Part shown: one piece after another, positions 26,533 through 37,421 of the stretch | How the letters are laid out: every line of letters begins with the position of its first letter | Position numbering within the stretch: the stretch's first letter is position 1 | NCBI GenBank assembly: GCA_014859965.1 | Contig: JACZKQ010000116.1 | Coordinates: forward strand, 1 to 61,495 | Origin: Phycisphaerae bacterium | GTDB lineage: Bacteria > Planctomycetota > Phycisphaerae > Sedimentisphaerales > Anaerohalosphaeraceae | Reading direction: 5' to 3' | DNA: 61,495 nucleotides | Translations under genes and position numbers: made by a program | The notes under the pieces: generated by a model | The model's database searches: none | Told to the model about the DNA's origin: nothing | Seen by the model: the letters and a program-made list of their open reading frames with translations, nothing else

Positions 26533-26862
26533 CCGGTAGTTTTGGAGCAAGCGCGGGCAAGGTCCATGGCAACAAGCAGGGTTTGAGATGCGGATTTGCC
26601 ATAAGCCGATTCGCCATGTCTATTATATGATTTGCTTTTGTGCCAAGGGGTTTGTTGAATACCGGCAGGCGAAAAAACAGTCAGGTGGGAAATGGGGGCG
26701 AACGGCACGAGGCGTCAGGGGTATTGGAGGAAGGGGATTTTCAGGCCGACAACACCTGATGCAACTCACGGCTTTGGCGCAGCCGGTTCTGAAATGAGTC
26801 CTTGCAAAGAAGGCCGGGCGGGCGTATAACAGGATTTTGGGTTAAAAACATTGAGGAACGAC
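26533..26862. other. Intergenic region before prfB
   Basis: 330 bp. It holds the prfB promoter at 26802-26830. Short open frames in it show no recognisable protein and no binding site, and are not called. Nothing else was seen. Confidence 0.5.
26802..26830 (+). promoter_or_regulatory. Sigma70-type promoter of prfB
   Basis: TTGCAA at 26802-26807 and TATAAC at 26825-26830, spacer 17 bp. Start near 26837 leaves a 26-nt leader that contains GAGGAA as ribosome binding site. Confidence 0.65.
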
Positions 26863-28015
26863 ATGGAAATATCGGAAGTCAGAACATTGATGGACGATCT
26901 GCGGGCCCGGGTTCAAGAGATCCGGGACTGGCTTTGACTTACCTGCAAAACAGATTCTACGCACGGAACTCGAAACGAAGATGTCTGAGCCGGGTTTCTG
27001 GGATAACCCCGAAAAGGCCCAGGAAGTTGTCGGTGCGCTAACGGCGGTCAAATCCGTCGTTGAGCCGGTCAATGAGGTTGCCGCGGCGATGGTCGATCTC
27101 GGCGAGCTTTTTGAGTTGGCGGAGGATGAAGCAGATGCCGAAACAATCGCGTCCATCCATGCCGATCTGGAGAAGTTGTCAAAAAAATGCGATCGGATCG
27201 AGGTTTCGGGGCTGCTCAGCGGCCCGGACGACATGAAAAGCTGTTTTTTCAGCATCCACGCCGGAGCCGGAGGGACCGAAAGTTGCGACTGGGCGAATAT
27301 GTTGTTGCGGATGTACACGCGCTATTTCGAGCAGAACAAGCTGGCCTATGAGGAATTGTATTTGACGCCGGGCGAGGAGGCGGGAATTCGCTCGACGACG
27401 TTGCGGGTAAATGGTCCGTTTGCGTTCGGCAAGCTGTCGTGCGAGACAGGGGTGCACCGCTTAGTGCGGATCAGCCCGTTCGATTCGCAGAATCGGCGGC
27501 ACACCAGTTTTGCGGCGGTGGATGTGCTTCCCGAATACGAGGACGCGGAAATCGACATCAATGACGATGACTTGCGGACCGATGTTTATCGGGCAAGCGG
27601 CGCCGGCGGCCAGCATGTGAACAAGACCTCTTCGGCGGTTCGCATCACGCATATACCGACAGGCATTGTGGTGCAGTGTCAGAGCCAGCGGAGCCAGCAC
27701 AAGAACAGGGCCCAGGCGATGAAGATGCTTCAGTCGCGGCTTGTCATGTTGGAACGGCAGAAGCGGGACGCCGAGGTGGCCAAACTGTACAGCAATAAGG
27801 GGGAAATCGCCTGGGGCAACCAGATACGAAGTTACGTCTTGCAGCCTTACCAGATGGTCAAGGACCATCGCACAGACGAGCAGACGGGCAACGTGCAGGC
27901 GGTGCTGGACGGACAAATCGAAGCGTTTGTTGAAAGTTATCTGCGGCAGCGAAGCCGCAAAGATGCGGGCAGCGCCCAAGCCGCCGGCGGGCTGCGGGGC
28001 GGCAACAAGAAATGA
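26863..28015 (+). CDS. prfB: Peptide chain release factor 2, with programmed +1 frameshift
   Basis: RF2 recognises UGA and UAA and releases the nascent chain. The zero frame starts at the ATG at 26863 and runs 24 codons (MEISEVRTLMDDLRARV...RDWL) to CTT followed by an in-frame TGA at 26935-26937. Skipping the T at 26935 joins this to the frame that reads DLPAKQILRTELE and then the whole RF2 body, giving 383 aa. The slip site CTT TGA C is identical to the known prfB autoregulatory site. The body has the SPF tripeptide (RISPFDSQNRRH) and the peptidyl-transferase GGQ (GAGGQHVNKTSS). pepA follows 38 bp later. Confidence 0.95.
26932..26938 (+). promoter_or_regulatory. RF2 programmed frameshift site
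   Basis: CTT TGA C, in which P-site tRNA-Leu slips +1 on CUU when RF2 is scarce and UGA is read slowly. A GGGA stretch 6 nt upstream may be the stimulatory internal Shine-Dalgarno element, less perfect than AGGGGG of E. coli. Confidence 0.9.
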
Positions 28016-28053
28016 GTCGGCCCGTCAACGAACAAGTAAAGGAGACTCAAGGA

Positions 28054-29592
28054 ATGAGCCAGGAAATCATCAAAATAAACGTGACTGCAGGAAAAATTGA
28101 CGTCTTGACCAGCCCGGCCGATATTGTCGCGGTAGCGGTCTATTCCGATGGCAAGGGCGGTGAAGTTTTCACCCGGCTCGACAAGGCACTTCAGGGTGCG
28201 CTTTCGCAGGTGCGGAGCCTGGGCGACTTCAAGGGGGAAGCAAACACCACGTCGGTGGTGTACGGCAATGCGGCTACCTGTGCTCGGCGTATCGTGATGG
28301 TCGGCCTGGGCGACCGTAAGAAGTTCACTCTGGATACGCTGCGTCAGGCGGCGGGGCGGGCGGCGAGCCGGGCGGTGGACCTGAAGGGGAAGAAGGCCGT
28401 TTTCTCGCTGCATGAGGACCTGCCGAAGAGGACAGATATGGCACAGGTCGGGCAGGCGCTGGCTGAGGGGGCTCATTTCGGGGCATACCGTTACGACGAA
28501 TATGTGGGCAAGAGCAAGACCGGCGACGGCCGACCCGCGGCGATCCAGGTGGCGATTGCAGAGAGCGATGTGGCGCAAACGCGGCAGCTCAATCAGGGGG
28601 TTAAGACAGGCAACCTGTTGGGTGAAGCCCAGAATTTCGCCCGGACGATCATGAATCGGCCGGCAAACGTGGTTAATCCGGCCTCCCTGGCGGCCGCGGC
28701 GAAAAAGCTGGCTGCCCAGACGCCGGGGCTGACTTGCAGCGTAATGGACGAAAAGCAGATCCGGGCCAAGGGGATGGGCGGCCTGTTGGCCGTGGGGCAG
28801 GGTTCCGCGACGCCCGCGCGGCTGATTGTGCTGAAGTATACGCCCAAAACCAACGTTCGCAAACAGACGATCGGGCTTGTGGGCAAGGCGGTGACGTTCG
28901 ACTCAGGTGGGATCAGCATCAAGCCGTCGCAGGGCATGCAAGATATGAAATTCGACAAGTCCGGAGGCGTGGCGGTGCTGGGGGCGATGAAGGCGATTGC
29001 GGCCATGAAGCCGGCGGTGCAGGTGTATGGGATCATTCCCTCGGCCGAGAACATGCCCGGCGGTATGAGCTATCGGCCCGGCGATATTATCAGGACATAC
29101 AGCGGTAAGACGGTTGAGATACAGAATACCGACGCCGAGGGACGGATGATCCTGTGCGACGCGATTCATCATGCCGTGACGCTCAAGTGCGACGTGGTGG
29201 TTGACGTGGCGACGCTGACAGGGGCATGCGTCGTGGCGCTGGGTGAATGGCGCGCAGGGCTGATGAGCCACAGCGACAGACTTGTCGCACAGATTAAGGC
29301 GGCATCCGAGGCGTGCGGGGAGAACATATGGCATCTGCCGTGCGGCGAGGAATATCTGGATTTGATGAAAAGCAAGATAGCCGACCTGAAGAACATCGGC
29401 GGCAAATGGGCGGGGGCGTCTACGGCGGCCGCGTTTCTCGGTGAATTTGCACGCGACGTGGAGTGGGCGCATCTGGATATCGCGGGCGTGGGCATGGTCG
29501 ACGGCTCGACAAAGTTCGGCAGTCCGGGTTCCATCGGCTTCGGCGTGCGGCTGTTGACCACGTTTGTGATGAACGAATCGAAGGTGAAGTAA
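28054..29592 (+). CDS. pepA: Leucyl aminopeptidase (M17 family)
   Basis: Cytosolic di-metal aminopeptidase of about 512 aa from the ATG at 28054, the family's usual length. Signatures in the C-terminal catalytic domain are [29 protein letters not shown] and [13 protein letters not shown], which hold the metal ligands and catalytic Lys and Arg, then [15 protein letters not shown]. An in-frame ATG at 28012 overlaps the prfB stop (ATGA), but AAGGAG about 10 nt before 28054 supports the later start. It is probably in one operon with prfB and folE. Confidence 0.93.
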   Translation: MSQEIIKINVTAGKIDVLTSPADIVAVAVYSDGKGGEVFTRLDKALQGALSQVRSLGDFKGEANTTSVVYGNAATCARRIVMVGLGDRKKFTLDTLRQAAGRAASRAVDLKGKKAVFSLHEDLPKRTDMAQVGQALAEGAHFGAYRYDEYVGKSKTGDGRPAAIQVAIAESDVAQTRQLNQGVKTGNLLGEAQNFARTIMNRPANVVNPASLAAAAKKLAAQTPGLTCSVMDEKQIRAKGMGGLLAVGQGSATPARLIVLKYTPKTNVRKQTIGLVGKAVTFDSGGISIKPSQGMQDMKFDKSGGVAVLGAMKAIAAMKPAVQVYGIIPSAENMPGGMSYRPGDIIRTYSGKTVEIQNTDAEGRMILCDAIHHAVTLKCDVVVDVATLTGACVVALGEWRAGLMSHSDRLVAQIKAASEACGENIWHLPCGEEYLDLMKSKIADLKNIGGKWAGASTAAAFLGEFARDVEWAHLDIAGVGMVDGSTKFGSPGSIGFGVRLLTTFVMNESKVK

Positions 29593-29609
29593 TACCCGGA
29601 GACGGTTTA

Positions 29610-30197
29610 ATGAATGCGGAAGTGGGCAGGCCGGTCGATCTGGAGCGAATCGAGAAAGCGGTTCGCGAGATACTTTTCGCGGTAGGCGAGGATCCCGACC
29701 GCGAGGGACTGCTTGCGACGCCGAGTCGTGTGGCGAAAATGTATGAGGAACTGCTGGCGGGCATGCAGCATTCCCCTACGGAGCATCTGCAGAGTATCTT
29801 CCACGAGAAGTACGACGAGGTCGTCCTGCTGAGGGACATTCCGTTCTATAGTGTGTGTGAGCATCACATGATGCCGTTTATCGGTACGGCGAACGTGGCG
29901 TATCTGCCGCACGGCAAGGTGCTGGGCGTGAGCAAACTGGCGCGGATTGTCGACTGTTATGCGCGGCGGCTTCAGGTTCAGGAGCGGATGACGGCACAAG
30001 TGGCGGATTTTCTGATGGACAATCTTCGGCCGAAGGGCGTGGCGGTGGTCATCGAGGCCTCGCACAGCTGCATGACGATCCGAGGTATCCGCAAGCCGAA
30101 TGCCGCGATGGTGACCAGTGCACTGCGGGGACTGTTCAAGACGGACCCCCGCAGCCGCGCGGAGGTCCTGAGCCTTATGCATCGGAACCGCGGATAA
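29610..30197 (+). CDS. folE: GTP cyclohydrolase I
   Basis: Converts GTP to 7,8-dihydroneopterin triphosphate for folate, queuosine or biopterin synthesis. 195 aa. Zinc ligands are Cys and His in [10 protein letters not shown] and Cys in SHSCMTIRG; the family segment [18 protein letters not shown] is intact. GGAG stands 8 nt before the ATG at 29610, and in-frame codons upstream lie within pepA. It is followed 15 bp later by a PTPS-type gene, which uses the same product. Confidence 0.95.
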   Translation: MNAEVGRPVDLERIEKAVREILFAVGEDPDREGLLATPSRVAKMYEELLAGMQHSPTEHLQSIFHEKYDEVVLLRDIPFYSVCEHHMMPFIGTANVAYLPHGKVLGVSKLARIVDCYARRLQVQERMTAQVADFLMDNLRPKGVAVVIEASHSCMTIRGIRKPNAAMVTSALRGLFKTDPRSRAEVLSLMHRNRG

Positions 30198-30212
30198 GCG
30201 AGGCGGTGACGC

Positions 30213-31016
30213 ATGGTACAGACGCTGGCGCGGCACATTCGTTTTTCGATCAATCCCTTCCTGGGCGAGCAGGCCCAAGGGTACAATTCTTATACATCGA
30301 AGCCGTGCGGAGAGGGTTTTGCACTCTTTTTCGGCTTATGGGTGGAACTCTCCGGGGCGGTGGACGCCGATACCGGTTTTGTGGTGAATGTGACGGAAAT
30401 TGATCGACAGGCAAGGGCCAAGGTTGTGCCGCTTTTTGTCTCACGCGTCTGTGAGCAGTTCAGGGCCGGGCGGCACATGGCGTTATCGGACGTGGTGGCC
30501 CTGTTGAAGGATGTCTGGGCCCAGTTGCAGGGGGGCTTTGGCGGGCCCGAATTGAGTGGGATGTGCCTTGAATTGAACCCGTTCCGAAAAGTTGCCGTTT
30601 GCGCGGAGGATTGTGCAGTGTACTGTTTCAGCGAGAAATTCGAATTTGCGGCAATGCATACGCTTTGGAATCCTAAGTTCAGTGAAGATAAGAACTTGGA
30701 TGTTTTTGGCAAATGCGCAAATCCGGCGGGCCACGGGCATAATTACGTGGTGGAGGTCACTGTGGAACGGCCCACGGCAGGGCAGGAACTGGAGATCGGG
30801 CAGTTCGAAAAGACGGTCCATGACGCGTTCATCCAGTCAGTGGATCACAAGAACTTGAACGTCCAGGTTCCCGAGTTTTCAGAGTTGAATCCCACCGTCG
30901 AAAACATTGCGCGAGTAGCCTGGCAGCGGTTGGACGGGCGGTTTTCGGGTGCGAAACTGTCGCGTGTTACGGTCTGGGAGAACGATAAAACGTATTGCAC
31001 TGTTTGTAGTTCCTGA
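30213..31016 (+). CDS. 6-pyruvoyl-tetrahydropterin synthase / QueD-like protein, two-domain
   Basis: 267 aa, about twice the usual 120-140 aa. The C-terminal half is a complete PTPS/QueD domain: FAAMHTLW with the first Zn His, Cys-x3-..-HGHNYVVEV with the catalytic Cys (FGKCANPAGHGHN) and two Zn His, and VWENDKTYC with the final Glu. The N-terminal half has a similar strand pattern (FALFFGLWVELSGAVDADTGFVVNV) but no His cluster, so it looks like a degenerate duplicated domain. Because folE is immediately upstream, the substrate is dihydroneopterin triphosphate. Whether the product is carboxytetrahydropterin (queuosine) or a biopterin is open. Confidence 0.85.
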   Translation: MVQTLARHIRFSINPFLGEQAQGYNSYTSKPCGEGFALFFGLWVELSGAVDADTGFVVNVTEIDRQARAKVVPLFVSRVCEQFRAGRHMALSDVVALLKDVWAQLQGGFGGPELSGMCLELNPFRKVAVCAEDCAVYCFSEKFEFAAMHTLWNPKFSEDKNLDVFGKCANPAGHGHNYVVEVTVERPTAGQELEIGQFEKTVHDAFIQSVDHKNLNVQVPEFSELNPTVENIARVAWQRLDGRFSGAKLSRVTVWENDKTYCTVCSS

Positions 31017-31374
31017 CGCGTTTGTGCCGGTGGAAACGGGCCGTAACTATGGTGAACAGGGCGATATTATACGGCGTAAACGTGACATGACGCAAAGCTG
31101 CTCCTTGCAGGGTTTTCCCTTGTATTTTACTTGTGCTATGTCTAGCATGTGCCGATAGTTACAGTGCGTTAGGTCTTTCGAGTCAGCAATGACTCGCAAG
31201 CGACTTAAACCAGATGGAAATCAGCAGACGAGTTCTTCCAGAGCGGCGAATGTGCCGCTTTTCTTGGACTGAGTGATTCCGAACATATCGATTTGATCAG
31301 GGGGTGGTTGTGCTCCTTATGCGCAACCCACGGGGACGGAGTATGTCAAGACATCGCGCAAGACGAGGGCCGGC
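31017..31374. other. Intergenic region with structured elements
   Basis: 358 bp without a convincing gene. A perfect 7-bp stem capped by a GCAA (GNRA) loop lies at 31179-31196 (CGAGTCA, GCAA, TGACTCG), and a terminator-like hairpin follows at 31242-31265. A loose promoter match (TTGTAT, 17 bp, TAGCAT) sits at 31120-31148. This arrangement could be a small RNA of about 110 nt, or the 3' end of the queD-type mRNA. Confidence 0.45.
31242..31265 (+). terminator. Intrinsic terminator-like hairpin
   Basis: AGCGGC (31242-31247), 6-nt loop, GCCGCT (31254-31259), then TTTTCTT. It would end transcription from the folE operon or from a small RNA. Confidence 0.65.
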
Positions 31375-32394
31375 ATGATTATTCAAACAAAGGCGTACCC
31401 CCGGGCGGGGCTGGTCGGCAATCCGTCGGACGGCTATTTCGGCCGGACGATTTCATTTGCGTTTACGAACTTCACGGCGGAAGTGACTCTGTACGAAAGT
31501 CCGGAGCTGGAGATTCTGCCGAGCGAAAAGGACCAGTCGCGATTTCGCAACACCGGCCAGCTCGTGCACGACGTTGAGCTGCATGGTTATTACGGGGGCA
31601 TCCGGCTGCTGAAGGCGACGATCAAGCGGTTCTGCGATTACTGCCGTGCCACCCAGATCGAACTCCACGACAAGAACTTCACGATTCGGTACCAGTCGGA
31701 TATCCCGCACGGGGTGGGGCTTGCCGGTTCGAGTGCGATTATCACCGCGTGCTTTCGAGCCCTCATGGCGTTTTACGGCGTGAGCATCCCCAAGCCCATT
31801 CAGGCGAACCTGGTGCTTTCGGCGGAGCGCGACGAACTGAAGATCGCCGCGGGTTTGCAGGATCGCGTGATCCAGGTGTACGAGGGATGCGTTTTCATGG
31901 ATTTCGATAAGGCGGCCATGGAGCGGCAAGGATACGGTTTGTACGAGGAACTGGATCCCAGGCTGCTGCCGCGGCTTTACGTCGCGTATCGCGACGAGCT
32001 GAGCGAGCCCACGGAGGTATTCCATAACGACATCCGAACGCGATTCAATCTCGGGGAGAAGGCCGTGGTTGCGGCGATGCGTTACTGGGCGAACCTTGCC
32101 CGGCGGGTAAGGGATTGCCTGGTGGACGGGCGGGGTGAAGAGATCGGGCCGCTGCTGGACGCGAATTTTGACCGACGCCGCAAGTTGTACCGCATCAGTG
32201 CGGCCAACATCGAAATGGTGGAGGCGGCGCGATCGGTGGGGGCCAGCGCGAAGTTCACGGGATCGGGCGGGGCGATTACAGGCGTCTACAAAGACGAAGC
32301 GATGTTCAAGCGGCTGCGCAAGCGGTTAGGCGAGCTGGAGGTGCGGGTCATCAAGCCGAAGATTGCAGTGAGCGGTTCGGGAGGGGCCCTGTGA
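31375..32394 (+). CDS. GHMP kinase, glucuronokinase-like
   Basis: 339 aa with the GHMP kinase fold. The ATP-binding motif is PHGVGLAGSSAII, and the N-terminus ARAGLVGNPSDGYFGRTISF-like opening (RAGLVGNPSDGYFGRTIS here) resembles plant glucuronokinase. A C-terminal FTGSGGAITG motif completes the family. The likely reaction is phosphorylation of D-glucuronate at C1. It overlaps the downstream uridylyltransferase gene by 4 nt (GTGA), and the next enzyme but one is a UDP-uronate epimerase, which suits a salvage route to UDP-glucuronate and UDP-galacturonate. Substrate assignment is inference; galactokinase or mevalonate-type activity is less likely. Confidence 0.75.
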   Translation: MIIQTKAYPRAGLVGNPSDGYFGRTISFAFTNFTAEVTLYESPELEILPSEKDQSRFRNTGQLVHDVELHGYYGGIRLLKATIKRFCDYCRATQIELHDKNFTIRYQSDIPHGVGLAGSSAIITACFRALMAFYGVSIPKPIQANLVLSAERDELKIAAGLQDRVIQVYEGCVFMDFDKAAMERQGYGLYEELDPRLLPRLYVAYRDELSEPTEVFHNDIRTRFNLGEKAVVAAMRYWANLARRVRDCLVDGRGEEIGPLLDANFDRRRKLYRISAANIEMVEAARSVGASAKFTGSGGAITGVYKDEAMFKRLRKRLGELEVRVIKPKIAVSGSGGAL

Positions 32395-33257
32395 TTCGCA
32401 AAGCGGTTATTCCGGCGGCAGGCTTCGGAACGCGGTTCCTCCCTGCGACAAAATCGCAGCCCAAGGAGATGCTTCCGATTGTGGACACACCCGTGATCCA
32501 GTACGTCGTCGAGGAAGCGGTCGCGGCGGGGATTACGGACATTCTGATGGTGATCGGCAAGGGCAAGCGCGCCATCGAGGAGCATTTCGACCGCAGTTTC
32601 CAACTGGAGGCCCAACTTGCCGAGAAGCACCGCACGGCGGAACTGGCGGCCATGCGGCGAATCTCGGAACTGGCCGACATTCATTTCGTGTGGCAGAAGG
32701 AGATGCGGGGGCTCGGCGACGCGATCTACTGCGGCCGATTTCACGTCAACGACGAGCCGTTTGCGGTGCTGCTGGGCGATACGCTGATGGATGCGACGGT
32801 GCCGGCGATTAAACAGCTTACGGACGTATACATGCGTTACGAGAGCCCGATGGTGCTGCTGGAGGAGGTGGAGACGAGCAAAGTGAGCCGTTACGGAATC
32901 GCCGACGGCACGGAGATTGAGGACGGGGTTTACCGGTTGAAGGATTTGATTGAAAAGCCGGAGCAGGCGGCGGCGCCTTCGAATCTTGCCGTGGCGAGCC
33001 GCTATATCTTCACGCCGGACATATTCGAGCATATTTCACGAACGCAGCCTGGTAAAGGCGGCGAGATCCAGATCACGGACGCAATGCGCACGCTGGTCAA
33101 CGAGCGGCCGATGTACGGCGTTCGTTTGCAGGGCAGGCGGTGCGACATCGGCAACGCGGAGGGCTTCGTGCGGACGAACATTGAGTTTGCCCTGAAGCGC
33201 GAAGATATGCGTTCCGACCTTCGAAGTTATATCAAGCGATTGGCGGAAGAGCTTTAA
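32391..33257 (+). CDS. galU: UTP-glucose-1-phosphate uridylyltransferase family protein
   Basis: 288 aa, the length of bacterial GalU. Nucleotidyltransferase signature AAGFGTRFLPATKSQPKEM, the G-x-G-x-A-I-E stretch (GKGKRAIEEHFD) and the C-terminal GGEIQITDAM are all present. It activates a sugar-1-phosphate with UTP, either glucose-1-P or, given its neighbours, glucuronate-1-P. Starts with GTG inside the stop of the kinase gene, and its TAA overlaps the next ATG (TAATG). Confidence 0.9.
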   Translation: MIRKAVIPAAGFGTRFLPATKSQPKEMLPIVDTPVIQYVVEEAVAAGITDILMVIGKGKRAIEEHFDRSFQLEAQLAEKHRTAELAAMRRISELADIHFVWQKEMRGLGDAIYCGRFHVNDEPFAVLLGDTLMDATVPAIKQLTDVYMRYESPMVLLEEVETSKVSRYGIADGTEIEDGVYRLKDLIEKPEQAAAPSNLAVASRYIFTPDIFEHISRTQPGKGGEIQITDAMRTLVNERPMYGVRLQGRRCDIGNAEGFVRTNIEFALKREDMRSDLRSYIKRLAEEL

Positions 33258-34246
33258 TGGCCCATGAGACGAACTCCAAGGTGCTGGTGACCGGCGCGGC
33301 GGGTTTTATTGGCTCGCATCTGTGCGAGCGGCTGCTGGCCGACGGCTGCGCTGTGGTGGGGCTGGATAGTTTTGACAGCTTCTACGATCCCGAGATCAAA
33401 TGGGCCAATCTCGCTGCCTGCATGGCCGATGAGCGGTTTCAATTGGTCGAGGCGGATATCCGCGACATTCACCCGATCAACGCGATTCTTGCCAATCGTG
33501 ACGTGGACGCCGTGGTGCATCTGGCCGCCAGGGCGGGAGTGCGGCCATCGATTGAAGAGCCGATGCTGTATCAGGATGTGAATGTCAACGGGACGGTGCT
33601 GCTGCTGGAGGCGGTGAAGAATTTCGGAGTGAAGAAGTTTATCTTCGCCTCAAGTTCGAGCGTTTACGGCAACAACGAAAAGGTGCCGTTTTCCGAGACA
33701 GACACTGTGGATTACCCGATTTCGCCGTATGCGGCGACCAAGAAGGCCGGCGAGCTGATCTGCTATACCTTCAGCCATCTGTACGGCACAGACGTCACGT
33801 GTTTGCGATTCTTCACGGTATACGGGCCCCGGCAGCGGCCGGACCTTGCGATTCACAAGTTTGCCCGGCTCATTGAGAGGGGCGAGCCGACCCCCGTCTT
33901 TGGCGATGGGTCGATGATGCGTGACTTTACGTACATCGACGATATAATCGACGGCGTCGCCGCTGCGATAGATGCGTGCGAAGGCTATGAGATTTACAAT
34001 CTGGGCGAGAGCCGGCCGATACGGCTGGATGCGCTGATTGCTGCTATCGAGACTGCATTAGGTAAAAAGGCGATCCTTCAGCATCTGCCTATGCAGCCGG
34101 GCGACGTGAACCGTACGTACGCCGATGTTCGGAAGGCGGCCGCGGCCCTGGGCTATCAGCCCAGGACGGGAATCGAGACAGGGCTGAAGCGGTTTGTAGA
34201 GTGGTTTAGAAGCGGACACGCGCGTTCGCCGCAGGATGTATCATGA
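33257..34246 (+). CDS. UDP-glucuronate 4-epimerase-like NAD-dependent epimerase
   Basis: 329 aa extended SDR. NAD-binding [11 protein letters not shown], catalytic Tyr/Lys in [12 protein letters not shown], and the family segment [14 protein letters not shown]. The ending [13 protein letters not shown] is typical of the uronate epimerase (WbpP/GAE-like) group. It would interconvert UDP-GlcA and UDP-GalA. Coupled by 1-nt overlap to galU and by 4-nt overlap to gmd. Confidence 0.85.
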   Translation: MAHETNSKVLVTGAAGFIGSHLCERLLADGCAVVGLDSFDSFYDPEIKWANLAACMADERFQLVEADIRDIHPINAILANRDVDAVVHLAARAGVRPSIEEPMLYQDVNVNGTVLLLEAVKNFGVKKFIFASSSSVYGNNEKVPFSETDTVDYPISPYAATKKAGELICYTFSHLYGTDVTCLRFFTVYGPRQRPDLAIHKFARLIERGEPTPVFGDGSMMRDFTYIDDIIDGVAAAIDACEGYEIYNLGESRPIRLDALIAAIETALGKKAILQHLPMQPGDVNRTYADVRKAAAALGYQPRTGIETGLKRFVEWFRSGHARSPQDVS

Positions 34247-35280
34247 AGAAAGCGCTGATAACGGGAATCACGGGACAGGATGGGTCCTATCTGACGGAAC
34301 TGCTCCTGAGCAAGGGCTACGAGGTCTATGGAATCATCCGCCGCAGTTCGTCCTTCAATACGGATCGCATCGATCATTTATACGTGGACCCGCACAAGCA
34401 GCCCGCGCTAAGGCTGGTGTACGGAGACCTGACGGACGGCAACAATCTGTCGTCGATGGTCAACGACATCGAGCCGGACGAAGTGTATAACCTGGGCGCG
34501 CAGAGCCACGTCCGCGTGAGCTTTGATATGCCGATCTACACAGCCGACGTGGACGCGTTGGGCACGCTTCGGCTGCTGGAGGCGGTGCGGAAAATGAAAA
34601 GGCCGGCGCGGTTCTATCAGGCCTCAAGCAGTGAGATGTACGGTAAGGCCAAAGAGATCCCGCAGACGGAAAGCACACCCTTTTATCCCCGGAGCCCCTA
34701 CGGCTGCGCCAAGGTCTACGGCTTCTGGCAGACGGTCAATTATCGTGAGGCGTACGACCTGTTTGCGTGCAACGGGATCCTTTTCAATCATGAGTCGCCG
34801 CGGCGGGGCGAGACATTCGTGACGCGCAAGATAACGCGGGCGGCGACGCGCATCAAGATGGGCCTGCAGGACAAGCTGTACCTGGGCAACCTGGACGCGA
34901 AGCGCGACTGGGGCTACGCGGGCGATTATGTCGAGGCGATGTGGCGGATGCTGCAGCAGGACAAGCCGGACGACTACGTGATCGCGACGGGCCAGACGCA
35001 CTCGGTAGGGGAGTTCCTCGATGAGGTGTTCGGCTGCCTTGACATGGACTGGCGGCCATACGTCGCAAAGGACCCCAAGTATTTTCGACCCACGGAGGTC
35101 GACCTCCTGCTGGGTGATGCGACCCGGGCCAAACGGGTTCTGGGCTGGGAGCCGAAGGTGACCTTCCGGGAACTGGCCAGGATGATGACCGATGCCGATA
35201 TGAAGATCGCGGTCGAAGAGAAGATGCTGAGAGATCATAACAACAGCGGCCAAACAAAAAGCGGGGGGACGCGGACATGA
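34243..35280 (+). CDS. gmd: GDP-mannose 4,6-dehydratase
   Basis: 345 aa. NADP-binding [11 protein letters not shown], catalytic Thr/Glu in [14 protein letters not shown] and the Tyr/Lys pair in [12 protein letters not shown], with [14 protein letters not shown] typical of Gmd. Converts GDP-mannose to GDP-4-keto-6-deoxymannose, the first step to GDP-L-fucose. The final enzyme (GDP-fucose synthase) is encoded at 36103, with a HepT-MntA pair inserted between. Confidence 0.92.
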   Translation: MKKALITGITGQDGSYLTELLLSKGYEVYGIIRRSSSFNTDRIDHLYVDPHKQPALRLVYGDLTDGNNLSSMVNDIEPDEVYNLGAQSHVRVSFDMPIYTADVDALGTLRLLEAVRKMKRPARFYQASSSEMYGKAKEIPQTESTPFYPRSPYGCAKVYGFWQTVNYREAYDLFACNGILFNHESPRRGETFVTRKITRAATRIKMGLQDKLYLGNLDAKRDWGYAGDYVEAMWRMLQQDKPDDYVIATGQTHSVGEFLDEVFGCLDMDWRPYVAKDPKYFRPTEVDLLLGDATRAKRVLGWEPKVTFRELARMMTDADMKIAVEEKMLRDHNNSGQTKSGGTRT

Positions 35281-35680
35281 GGGAAAACGGTATTGTTCAG
35301 CGAAAGTTGGCTCTGTTGGATGAATATCTTGTGAGTCTTTCAAACGAACTCACAGATGTTAACATGGAGACTTTTGCAGACAGTTGGGCGATGCAGCGCA
35401 TGACGGAGCGGGCCCTTCAGACGATGATCGAGATCGTCATCGACGTGGCCGAGAGGATTATCGCCGTGAAGGGCGCCGGCCCGATCGCCAGTTCGGCTGA
35501 AGCTATGGAAAGGCTTGTGACGTTGGGTATTCTCAAGTCCGCCACTCCTTATACGGAGATGGTGCGGTTTCGTAATCTGATCGTTCACCAGTATGAGCAA
35601 ATCGACCCGCGGCTTCTCTACCAACTGGCGACGGAAAAGCTGGATGCTTTTAGATGTTTTCGTGACGAGATTGACAGGGC

Positions 35681-35684
<4 letters not shown>
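35277..35684 (+). CDS. hepT: HepT-like ribonuclease toxin
   Basis: 135 aa, DUF86/HepT family. The RX4HXY motif is exact: R99, H104, Y106 in RNLIVHQY. In characterised pairs HepT is a HEPN ribonuclease that the MntA nucleotidyltransferase neutralises by adding AMP to the Tyr of this motif. It overlaps gmd by 4 nt (ATGA) and the antitoxin gene by 4 nt, so it is translated within the GDP-fucose operon. Confidence 0.85.
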
Positions 35685-37053
<1,369 letters not shown>

Positions 37054-37085
37054 TACGCGTGGCGCCGCCATTCTGGCCGTGGATT

Positions 37086-37134
37086 CATGGGCATCCTGCC
37101 CATGCCACGACATTCCGTGGGCAAGATGCCCACG
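37086..37134. repeat. REP-like palindromic element, copy 2 (double hairpin)
   Basis: Two hairpins with identical geometry (7-bp stem, 5-nt loop): CATGGGC/ATCCT/GCCCATG at 37086-37104 and CGTGGGC/AAGAT/GCCCACG at 37116-37134. The loops and flanks (GCCACGA) match the element before lpdA. It lies in the gap between fcl and the antitoxin gene. Confidence 0.65.
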
Positions 37135-37232
37135 CCGCGCAGCCCGGGACAGGCTTGGACGTGGGGCTCGTCCGACAGGGATGAACCACGCTGCTGATGC
37201 CATGTTCAACGGTGAAATACAGGAGATAAACT

Positions 37233-37421
37233 ATGAAAACGGCAAAAGAGGAAGCAAGGTCTCTGATAGATAGATTGCCCGACGACTGCACTCTCGAAGA
37301 TATTCAATACCATCTGTACGTTGCTGAAAAGATGCAAAGAGGAATCGAAAGGGCCCAAACGGAAGGAACTTTGACCCAGGACGATGTTGAAAGAAAGTTC
37401 AGCAAGTGGACATCGAAGTAG
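37233..37421 (+). CDS. Antitoxin-like small protein partnered with ParE
   Basis: 62 aa, charged, rich in helices (MKTAKEEARSLIDRLPD, then VAEKMQRGIERAQTEG), ending in DVERKFSKW. It resembles the antitoxin that precedes ParE/RelE toxins in type II modules. GGAGAT precedes the ATG. The toxin frame begins 16 nt before its stop. DNA here is less G+C-rich than the flanking operon. Confidence 0.65.
   Translation: MKTAKEEARSLIDRLPDDCTLEDIQYHLYVAEKMQRGIERAQTEGTLTQDDVERKFSKWTSK

Noticed and set aside
26588..26797. 69-codon open frame before prfB
   Set aside because: No recognisable product and no binding site; it lies upstream of the prfB promoter.
31058..31115. GACGCAAAGC string resembling the 3' core of a GEMM (c-di-GMP-I) riboswitch
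   Set aside because: The GGCAAACC strand and the tetraloop receptor of that riboswitch are missing; only one short match.
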